64,000 bases of DNA from positions 930,001 through 994,000 of the forward strand of contig NZ_JTDN01000002.1 in the NCBI RefSeq assembly GCF_000802385.1, written 5' to 3'. The translations under genes and the position numbers were made by a program. Shown here one piece after another: positions 54,208 through 61,288 of the stretch (position 1 is its first letter; the number at the start of each line of letters is the position of its first letter). Origin of the DNA: Croceibacterium mercuriale. GTDB taxonomy: Bacteria > Pseudomonadota > Alphaproteobacteria > Sphingomonadales > Sphingomonadaceae. Under the pieces are notes generated by a model, which did not search any database, had not been told where the DNA came from, and was given only the letters and a program-made list of their open reading frames with translations.

Positions 54208-55356
54208 TCAGACCAGCCCCTCCACCATCGGCCCTTCCTGCGCCTGCGGGAACAGGACCCGGCGCGTTTGTGCCGGATCGAGGGCGAAGTGTCCGGCAAT
54301 CGCCCCGGCGATGAAGCTGTCCAGATCGGTGGTCGGCCGCAGGTCGCGCCCGTCGTGCAGCGATCCGGCGGCCAGACCCGGCCAGTCGGCGATGACCCGC
54401 CCGCCCTTGACTGCGCCACCCAGCAGCATCGCGCTCGCCGCCGTGCCATGGTCGGTTCCGCCGGTACCGTTGATGGCCACAGTGCGCCCGAACTCGGTTG
54501 CGACCAGCACCATCGTGTTGGCCCATTCGGCGCCCAAGCCGGTTCGGATCGCGCCGATCATCGCATCGAGCCCGCGCAACTGCCCGGCAAGCCGCTGCCG
54601 CTGCCCGGCATGCGTGTCCCAGCCGCCGGTCTCGATCATCGCGATGCGGGCGCCTTCGGCCGGGGCCATCAGCCGTGCACACAGATCCCCGGTGGCGGCG
54701 GCGTTGCGGCCATTGTCGGCCGCCAGGTCGCCGGTCAGCAGCCGCGTCGCCAGCGCCTGATCCCACAAGCCATGCAGCTGCGCATCGTCCTGGTACAGCA
54801 TCGACACGCGTTCGATCAGATCGTCCGACGCCTGGGGCAGGTTCGACGGGGCGTAGCTTGCCACGTCGCGGGCGCCGCGCAGCGCCAGGGGGATCGCGGC
54901 GGCGATCGCCATCGCCCGCGCATCGTCCGGCGGCAACAGCGACAGCATCCGGTTCAGCCAGCCATCCTTGACGGTGTAGGGGCCGCTGCCCCCGCTTTCG
55001 AGCACGTTCTGCCCATCGAAGTGCGAGCGTTCGCGATAGGGCGAGGCGATGGCGTGGGCGAACAGCGCTTGGCCTGCGCCATACAACTGCCCGGTCTGCG
55101 CCAGCGCCGGATGCAGCGTGAATAGCGGATCGAGCTGCACGCCGCCCTCGGCCACGTCGGCCAGCATGCCGCGCTGGCCGGCAAAGGCGGGGTCACCCAC
55201 GGGGACGACAATGCCCAGACCATCGGCGGCGCCGCGCTGGATGATGAACACGAACCGCTTGTCGGTCGGCACCGCGGCAAAGGCAATCCGGGGTACGAAC
55301 AGCGTGGCCGCGGCCCCCAGCAGCCCGGTGCCGAGCAGGTTGCGTCGGTCGATCAT
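54208..55356 (-). CDS. DUF1501 family exported protein
   Basis: A 382-residue protein with a twin-arginine-like signal (DRRNLLGTGLLGAAATL) of the DUF1501 family, which has an alkaline-phosphatase/sulfatase-like fold. Conserved stretches include FIIQRGAADGLG, SHFDGQNVLESG, ETGGWDTHAGQ and the C-terminal TEFGRTVAINGTGGTDHGTA. Enzymatic activity has not been settled for the family. It follows the DUF1800 gene by 3 bases, the standard pairing of these two families, and is probably exported with it. Its relation to the glycan locus is only adjacency, and its transcript converges on the LacI gene. Confidence 0.9.
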   Translation of the reverse strand: MIDRRNLLGTGLLGAAATLFVPRIAFAAVPTDKRFVFIIQRGAADGLGIVVPVGDPAFAGQRGMLADVAEGGVQLDPLFTLHPALAQTGQLYGAGQALFAHAIASPYRERSHFDGQNVLESGGSGPYTVKDGWLNRMLSLLPPDDARAMAIAAAIPLALRGARDVASYAPSNLPQASDDLIERVSMLYQDDAQLHGLWDQALATRLLTGDLAADNGRNAAATGDLCARLMAPAEGARIAMIETGGWDTHAGQRQRLAGQLRGLDAMIGAIRTGLGAEWANTMVLVATEFGRTVAINGTGGTDHGTAASAMLLGGAVKGGRVIADWPGLAAGSLHDGRDLRPTTDLDSFIAGAIAGHFALDPAQTRRVLFPQAQEGPMVEGLV

Positions 55357-55359
55357 CAG

Positions 55360-56811
55360 CTATCTCCGCATGAAATCGGGTGAAACCAGCAGCAGCGCCA
55401 GCCCCTGTGTCGGGCTTTCGGCGCGGGCGATCGCGGTGGCCGTCTGCGCCGTCAGCGTGCCGCCGAACAAGGCGGCGGCGACGGCGCTTGTATCGCCCAT
55501 GCCCTGCGCGCGCGCCGCCAGCCGTTCGGCCACCTCGACCCGCCGCATCACGGCGTCGGGACCGGCCCAGCTGGCCGCGACATCATCGAACCCGGCGGGC
55601 GATCCCGGCCGCCACACCGCCTGCCCAAGCTGGGTGACGAAGCCCAGCACATTGGGCGTGGGGAAGGTCTCGGCACCCGTTGCCCGCAATGCCGACACGG
55701 CCCATTCCCATGGCGTCTTGAACTTGGCCGGCGTCGGCGACCATGCCTCCGGCGCATCGATCAGCGCACGGTAAAGCGTGGGCAAGTCTCCGTCTGCCTG
55801 CAGGAAGGCCTGTTCCAGGCGGCTGACGAGCGCCGGCGGCGGCGTGTCGGCGACGAAGTGGCGCGCTAGCTTTGTCGCGACATGGTGCGCGGTGGCCGCG
55901 TGGGCGGCCAGCATGTCCAGCACGGCCTGGCCCTGCTCCTCGCCACCTGCGTCGAATGTCCGGCCAAGGATGGTGCGGGTGCCGGGCTCATGCATCGCCG
56001 GCACAAAGGCGAACCCTCCCGGTGTTGCCGCAGCGGCCCGCCGGCGTGCGGGCCTGCGCGCCCCACCGGCCACGCTCCACCCGGTCAGGGCACGGGCAAA
56101 TTCACCGATGTCCGCCTGATCGTAACCCCCACGGACCCCCAGCGTATGCAGTTCCAAGATTTCGCGCGCCAGGTTCTCGTTCAGTCCACGGGTGCGGCCG
56201 TTGGCACCGGCGCGCTGCCCGGCGGGGCTGCCGGGACCGACCGATTGCGCCTGGTCCAGATAGGTCAGCATCGCGGGATGCCGCTCAACGGCCCGCAGCA
56301 TGTCGCCGAAGCTGCCCAGCACATGCGGCCGGATCGCATCGAATTCGAAGCTGCCCGCCATTGCGATCACCGGCGGCTTCTCGGCAGAGATCGCGAAATG
56401 GTTGGACCAGAAATGCACCAGCCGGTCCATGAACGGGGTCGGGGTGGTCAATGCGGAAATGCCGCGTGCGGCCACCGACTGTGCATAAAGGTCACGCAGG
56501 TTCCTGCGCTCGGTCCGGCGCGCCTGCATCGCCGGGTCGCGCATGGCGGGATCGGCATCGGCAGGCATGGAAGCGGCACCGGATGGCGCCGCGGTGGCAT
56601 TGCGCTGCATCCGACCCTCTCGTGCCGCCGCAGCATAGTCAGCCAGCGCGGCTGCGGCCTCTGGCTGCGACGGAGCTTCGGCTATCGCCGGTGGGCGGGG
56701 ATCATATCGGTCGAACTGGCCCAGCAGCCAGGCACGCGGATCGCCTGGCAATCCTTCGCCGGGGCGGGCACCCAGTCCAAAGCGGTTAACGGCGATTTCA
56801 GGCAGTTGCAT
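55360..56811 (-). CDS. DUF1800 family protein
   Basis: A 483-residue protein of the DUF1800 family. AGGAG 7 bases upstream supports the ATG at 56811 (MQLPEIAVNRFGLGARPGE, the canonical start). Family segments DRLVHFWSNHFAIS, NENLAREILELHTLG, FAFVPAMHEPGTRTILGR and RHFVADTPPP are present. Function is unknown; DUF1800 and DUF1501 are almost always neighbours, and secretion or surface-protein roles have been suggested. No signal peptide is obvious. A long stretch upstream (56812-57069) has no gene. Confidence 0.9.
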   Translation of the reverse strand: MQLPEIAVNRFGLGARPGEGLPGDPRAWLLGQFDRYDPRPPAIAEAPSQPEAAAALADYAAAAREGRMQRNATAAPSGAASMPADADPAMRDPAMQARRTERRNLRDLYAQSVAARGISALTTPTPFMDRLVHFWSNHFAISAEKPPVIAMAGSFEFDAIRPHVLGSFGDMLRAVERHPAMLTYLDQAQSVGPGSPAGQRAGANGRTRGLNENLAREILELHTLGVRGGYDQADIGEFARALTGWSVAGGARRPARRRAAAATPGGFAFVPAMHEPGTRTILGRTFDAGGEEQGQAVLDMLAAHAATAHHVATKLARHFVADTPPPALVSRLEQAFLQADGDLPTLYRALIDAPEAWSPTPAKFKTPWEWAVSALRATGAETFPTPNVLGFVTQLGQAVWRPGSPAGFDDVAASWAGPDAVMRRVEVAERLAARAQGMGDTSAVAAALFGGTLTAQTATAIARAESPTQGLALLLVSPDFMRR

Positions 56812-57069
56812 CAGCTTGCTCCTGTTGGAAGCAATAGTGCCGGCCACCTGTATCAGGACTTTGTCAGTATTGTCGTTCGACTTGCCCCACGGCCAGCCCG
56901 TCGCAAACAGGCTGGATCAATCCGCCGGTTTGCTCCGCGTCCCACAGGATCCAGCCCTATGAACACCTGATGCGATTGTTTCAGGCCGCTACCGACTCGC
57001 CGGGTTGCGGATCGAGAGCTCTCCTCTTCCTCTGCTTCCGCACGCGTCTGGATAGCGCCGTGTACGGTC
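56812..57069. other. intergenic region upstream of DUF1800
   Basis: This 258-base gap holds no convincing gene. It contains the small inverted repeat CCTG-TAT-CAGG and two similar TTGTCAGTATTGTCG-like stretches near its left end, probably part of the DUF1800 promoter. Confidence 0.5.
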
Positions 57070-57480
57070 TTACCGGCCGGACTCGGGTGCCGCCGGTTGC
57101 GCCTGCTGCTGCTGCTGGGCGGCGGCGACGTGCTGTTCGGCGGCCGCCTGGATGCGCTGTTGCAGGCCGGTGTCGCTCTCGCTGGCGAGGGCGATCTGGT
57201 TGAAGCGCTGCGGGTCGATCCCGGTCTGCTGCATCACGCCCATCATCGCGGCCTGCTGCTGTTCCTTGGCCAGCGTCGTGTCGCCGGCGACCTGCTCGAG
57301 CACCAGCGCAGTCAGGGCGAAGCGGGACACCTCTTCGTCGTCGATCTCGCCGGCTGGTGGAAGCTGGGACGGGGTGCCCGGCGCTGCGGCTGGTGGCTGG
57401 GCCGCGGCATTGTCCTGCGCCAGGGCGGTGCCGGTCAGCATGGCGGGTGCGCAGAACAGCGCGAGTGCGATCTTGATGAT
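57070..57480 (-). CDS. small exported DUF4168-like protein with non-canonical start
   Basis: A ~136-residue exported protein. The signal peptide (IKIALALFCAPAMLTGTALAQ) is complete, but the codon at the expected start is ATC (57480-57478), preceded by AGGAGG at 5 bases; no ATG, GTG or TTG is available before the signal core. The mature part FALTALVLEQVAGDTTLAKEQQQAAMMGVMQQTGIDPQRFNQIALASESD resembles the DUF4168 helical domain; a Gln/Ala-rich tail (AAAQQQQQAQPAAPESGR) ends it. Either a rare ATC start is used or a point change removed an ATG. Function is unknown. Confidence 0.65.
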   Translation of the reverse strand: MIKIALALFCAPAMLTGTALAQDNAAAQPPAAAPGTPSQLPPAGEIDDEEVSRFALTALVLEQVAGDTTLAKEQQQAAMMGVMQQTGIDPQRFNQIALASESDTGLQQRIQAAAEQHVAAAQQQQQAQPAAPESGR

Positions 57481-57604
57481 AAATGCCTCCTGGCGTTGCG
57501 TGGCACCGGGTATGGGTGCTTTTGCCGGCAGGGTAAGCGCAGACCTGACGGTGCGTGGCGCGGACGTGGCAGGCCGTTGCCGGTCACGCCTGCACGGATA
57601 GCGG

Positions 57605-60016
57605 TCAGAGCGGATTGCCGTCGCTGTCGCGGAAGATCTCGCGCCGGCCCAGATGGTTCGCCGGGCCGACGAAGCCGTCCTCCTCCATGCGCTCGATCCA
57701 CTTGGCGGCAGTGTTGTAGCCGACGCCCATCTGGCGCTGCAGCCACGATCCGCTGGCGCGCTGCGCCTCGAACACGACCTGGCAGGCCTGGCGGTACTTG
57801 CGCTCGTCCGGATCGTCGCTGGCGGTGAGCTCGTCGTCGAAGCCGAAGACGCCCTCCAGCGGTTCCTCCGTGACCGAATCGACATAGACCGGCTTGCCCT
57901 GCGCGCGCCAGTGGACCGCGACGCGTTCCACCTCCTCGTCCGACAGGAACGGGCCGTGCACGCGCTTCAGCGCCGCGCTGCCGGACTTGTAGAGCATGTC
58001 GCCCTTGCCCAGCAGCTGTTCGGCGCCGTGCTCGCCCAGGATGGTGCGGCTGTCGATACGGCTGGTGACGTTGAAGCTGATGCGGGTCGGCAGGTTGGCC
58101 TTGATCACGCCGGTGATGACGTCGACCGACGGGCGCTGCGTCGCCATGATCAGGTGGATGCCGGCGGCGCGACTCTTCTGGCTCAGGCGCTGGATCAGCA
58201 CCTCGACTTCCTTGCCCACGGTCACCATCAGGTCGGCCAGCTCGTCCACGATCAGCACGATCTGCGACAGCACGGCGTAGTCGAGCTGCTCTTCCTCGAA
58301 CAGTTCCTCGCCCGTGTCGGGGTCGAAGCCGGTCTGCACCCGGCGGCCCAGCGGCTTGCCCTTGGCGGCAGCGGCGCGGATGCGTTCGTTGAAGCCGGCC
58401 AGATTGCGCGCCCCGATGCTGGACATCATGCGGTAACGCCGCTCCATCTCCTCCACCGCCCATTTCAGCGCGCGGATCGCCTTCGGCGGATCGACCACCA
58501 CCGGCGACAGCAGGTGCGGGATGTCGTTGTAGACCGACAGTTCCAGCACCTTGGGATCGATCAGGATCAGCCGGCACTCGGCCGGTGTGAAGCGGTAAAG
58601 CAGCGAGATCAGGATGCCGTTGAGGCCGACCGACTTGCCGGACCCGGTCGTGCCCGCCACCAGCAGGTGGGGCATGGCGGCAAGATCGGCCACGACCGGT
58701 TCGCCGGCAATGTCCTTGCCCAGGATGATCGGCAGGTTGCCCTTGGCATCCGCGAATGCCTCGCTGGCGACCAGTTCCTTGAAGCTGACCATCTGCCGGT
58801 CGGCATTGGGCAGTTCGATGCCCATCACCGTGCGTCCGGGAATGGAGGACACGCGCGCGCTGATCGCGCTCATGTTGCGGGCGATATCCTCCGCCAGGCC
58901 GATCACGCGCACGGCCTTGGTACCGGGCGCGGGCTCCAGCTCGTACATCGTCACCACCGGGCCGGTGCGCACCGCGGTGATCTCGCCCTTCACGTTGAAG
59001 TCGTCGAGCACGTTTTCCAGCAGGCGGGCATTCCGCTCCAGCGCCAGCTTGTCGATCTTGTGGCCGGTATCGGGCGGCGGGTCGGCCAGCAGGTCCAGGC
59101 TGGGCAGGGCCAGATTGTCGAACAGGTCCTGCTGCTTGGCCACCTGCGGCTTGGTCGCGGGCGTGGGCGGACGGCTAGGGTCGGCGATCTCCGGCGCGCG
59201 GCGCGGCGTGTCGTCGTCGATGTCGGTATCGTCGATGTCGAGCTGCACGGGGGCGGGACGTTCACGCCGTCTGGCAGGGCGCGGGGCGGCATCCTCATCG
59301 TCCTCGCCGGTCTCGAACGCGTCCTCGGATGCGCGCCGCTTCGCCCGCGCGCGGCGCAGGGCACCCGGCAGGGTCAGCAATTGCTGCCAGTCAAAGGCGA
59401 AGACCCGCCCAGCCAGATAGAGCCCGCCGACGAGGCACAGCAGCGCGGCCGCCAGCACGGCCCAGCCGCGCGCGACCAGCGGCAGCAGGCCGGCCAGCCC
59501 CTCGATCCCCTTGGCGCCCAGCAGCCCGGCCATGCCGCCGGTGCTGGCGGGCAGTCCGTCCACCTGGCCGAAGCCGAGCGCGAGCACGGTGGCGAGCAGC
59601 ACGGTGGCGAGCAGCAGCAGCGCGACCGCCTGCCACCAGCGGCGGCCATGCGGCGTCTCCTCCGCCTCCGCATCGCGCCACAGCTTGGTGGCGAAGGCAT
59701 ACAGCAGTGGCAGCAGCAGCGCGGCGGCCAGGCCGAACAGCAGCAGCGCGCCGTCGGCGGCATAGGCACCCGGCACGCCCATCCAGTTGCCGACGCGGTC
59801 CGTGGCAGCGGCGGTGGAGAAGGAGGGGTCGGTCTGGTGATAGGAGACCAGCGCCAGCAGCAGGAAGGCCAGCGCGGCGAACAGCAGCCCGGCGCCCGCG
59901 AGCTGCCCGGCCCGCGCCACGGAGCGGCGGAAGGCCGCGCGCCAGTCCGCCGCCGGCGCGCCGCCGCGCGCCGTACGTGCCGGTGCGGCGCTTCCGCCGA
60001 TCGCCCGCGATGCCAT
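57605..60016 (-). CDS. ftsK: DNA translocase FtsK
   Basis: An 803-residue septum-bound ATPase that pumps the chromosome termini and activates XerCD recombination. The N-terminus has four to five membrane helices (to ~residue 200), a charged, proline-rich linker of modest length (~210-290) and the motor: alpha domain, Walker A GTTGSGKSVG (Lys461), Walker B LILIVDELADLM, and the region MATQRPSVDVITG. The C-terminal ~65 residues are the winged-helix gamma domain (YNTAAKWIERMEEDGFVGPANHLGRREI) that reads KOPS sequences. The start at 60016 has GGGGA upstream. The small DUF4168-like gene follows 124 bases later. Confidence 0.96.
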   Translation of the reverse strand: MASRAIGGSAAPARTARGGAPAADWRAAFRRSVARAGQLAGAGLLFAALAFLLLALVSYHQTDPSFSTAAATDRVGNWMGVPGAYAADGALLLFGLAAALLLPLLYAFATKLWRDAEAEETPHGRRWWQAVALLLLATVLLATVLALGFGQVDGLPASTGGMAGLLGAKGIEGLAGLLPLVARGWAVLAAALLCLVGGLYLAGRVFAFDWQQLLTLPGALRRARAKRRASEDAFETGEDDEDAAPRPARRRERPAPVQLDIDDTDIDDDTPRRAPEIADPSRPPTPATKPQVAKQQDLFDNLALPSLDLLADPPPDTGHKIDKLALERNARLLENVLDDFNVKGEITAVRTGPVVTMYELEPAPGTKAVRVIGLAEDIARNMSAISARVSSIPGRTVMGIELPNADRQMVSFKELVASEAFADAKGNLPIILGKDIAGEPVVADLAAMPHLLVAGTTGSGKSVGLNGILISLLYRFTPAECRLILIDPKVLELSVYNDIPHLLSPVVVDPPKAIRALKWAVEEMERRYRMMSSIGARNLAGFNERIRAAAAKGKPLGRRVQTGFDPDTGEELFEEEQLDYAVLSQIVLIVDELADLMVTVGKEVEVLIQRLSQKSRAAGIHLIMATQRPSVDVITGVIKANLPTRISFNVTSRIDSRTILGEHGAEQLLGKGDMLYKSGSAALKRVHGPFLSDEEVERVAVHWRAQGKPVYVDSVTEEPLEGVFGFDDELTASDDPDERKYRQACQVVFEAQRASGSWLQRQMGVGYNTAAKWIERMEEDGFVGPANHLGRREIFRDSDGNPL

Positions 60017-60081
60017 GGTCAATGTTCCCCTTTCGTGCGGACTATCCCAGCCGGGGCCAGCGCCGTCAAGCAGAGCAGGCC

Positions 60082-60603
60082 TCAGCTCAGCCCGTCGATC
60101 GCCGCCCAGCAGGGCCAGCGCAGGGCCAGCGCACGGCCCCGGTCCATGCCGCCCAGCGCGACCACCGGCACGGCAGACAGGCGTGCCAGCAGGCGGAAGC
60201 GCACCGGGCCCAGCGTGGCCGCGCCCGGGTGGGAGCGGGTGGGGAAGACCGGCGACAGCAGCACGGCATCGGCCCCGCGCAGGTTGGCGCGGGCGATCTC
60301 CCGCGCGGAGTGCGCCGTCGCCAGCCAGAGCCGGCCCATTATCTTGCGCCCGTAATGCCCGTCCGCCGGCCAGCGCGCCTCACCCGCCAGCACCGCGATG
60401 TGGCCGTGGGCGCGGCAAAGCCGGCGCACCTGCGCGAAGCGGGCGCGCCGCTCCGCCGGGGGCAGGTGATAATGGCGGAACACCAGCCCGCTGCCGCGCG
60501 GCAGGCGGGCGAGCGCCCGGCCCAGCACCGCATCGTTGCGTGCATCGGTGAGCAGCCACAGGCTGGGCAGAGGATCGCGGGAGAGGGTCTGGCGCGGGCG
60601 CAT
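60082..60603 (-). CDS. thiamine-phosphate-synthase-like protein (ThiE/TenI fold)
   Basis: A 173-residue TIM-barrel protein, shorter than normal ThiE (~210). LLSPVFPTRSHPGAATLGP matches the thiamine-phosphate-synthase phosphate/pyrophosphate loop, and VVALGGMDRGRALALR matches the C-terminal phosphate-binding strand. The N-terminal half (LTDARNDAVLGRALARLPRGSGLVFRHYHLP) fits the first strands. No other thiamine gene is nearby. It may be a TenI-like or degenerate ThiE protein. It diverges from the YggS gene with 22 bases between the starts. Confidence 0.72.
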   Translation of the reverse strand: MRPRQTLSRDPLPSLWLLTDARNDAVLGRALARLPRGSGLVFRHYHLPPAERRARFAQVRRLCRAHGHIAVLAGEARWPADGHYGRKIMGRLWLATAHSAREIARANLRGADAVLLSPVFPTRSHPGAATLGPVRFRLLARLSAVPVVALGGMDRGRALALRWPCWAAIDGLS

Positions 60604-60625
60604 GGCGCGGCTATAGGCACCGATC

Positions 60626-61288
60626 ATGCACGATCCCGCAACCCTTCTGGCCACCATCGACGCCCGCATAGAGCGCGCCTGCAGCATCGCCACCCGCGAG
60701 CGCCGCGATGTGACGCTGATCGCGATCAGCAAGACCCACCCCGCCGGGGCGATCGCGCCGTTGCTGGAAGCCGGCCAGCGCGCGTTCGGGGAGAACCGCG
60801 TGCAGGAGGCGCAGGGCAAGTGGCCCGGTCTGCGGGAGCAATGGCCGGATGTGCAGCTGCACCTGGTCGGCCAGCTGCAATCGAACAAGGCGGAGGATGC
60901 CGTGGCGCTGTTTGACGCGATCCATTCGCTTGACCGGCCCGGCCTGGTGACCGCGCTGGCCCGCGCGATGGACAAGGCCGGACGGCGGGTGCCGTGCTTC
61001 GTACAGGTCGATATCGGTGCGGAGGCCCAGAAGGGCGGTTGCCCGGTGGCCGAGCTGCCCGCGCTGGTCGCCGCCGCGCGCGATGCCGGCATCCCGCTGG
61101 CCGGGCTGATGTGCGTGCCGCCCTTCGGCATCGAGCCGACGCCGTTCTTCGCCCTGCTGGACAAGCTGGCCGGCGATCATGGACTGGATGGCCGCTCCAT
61201 GGGGATGAGCGGCGATTTCGAGACCGCGATCATGCTGGGCGCCACGCATGTGCGGGTCGGCACCGCGCTGTTCGGGCAGCGCGACTAG
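60626..61288 (+). CDS. PLP homeostasis protein (YggS/PROSC family)
   Basis: A 220-residue monodomain fold-type III PLP-binding protein that keeps free pyridoxal phosphate low. PLP lysine lies in LIAISKTHPAG, followed by the family motifs FGENRVQEAQGK, LHLVGQLQSNK, and MGMSGDFETAIMLGATHVRVGTALFG at the C-terminus, which binds phosphate. Its stop shares the palindromic CTAG with the stop of the convergent glnD. Confidence 0.95.
   Translation: MHDPATLLATIDARIERACSIATRERRDVTLIAISKTHPAGAIAPLLEAGQRAFGENRVQEAQGKWPGLREQWPDVQLHLVGQLQSNKAEDAVALFDAIHSLDRPGLVTALARAMDKAGRRVPCFVQVDIGAEAQKGGCPVAELPALVAAARDAGIPLAGLMCVPPFGIEPTPFFALLDKLAGDHGLDGRSMGMSGDFETAIMLGATHVRVGTALFGQRD

Noticed and set aside
57070-57120. 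CAG-type repeat in the DUF4168-like gene as a microsatellite or CRISPR
   Set aside because: It is only a short Gln/Ala-rich coding tail with no spacers or regular unit.
57653-60355. 900-codon plus-strand frame opposite ftsK
   Set aside because: Shadow; FtsK motor motifs and gamma domain are intact on the minus strand.
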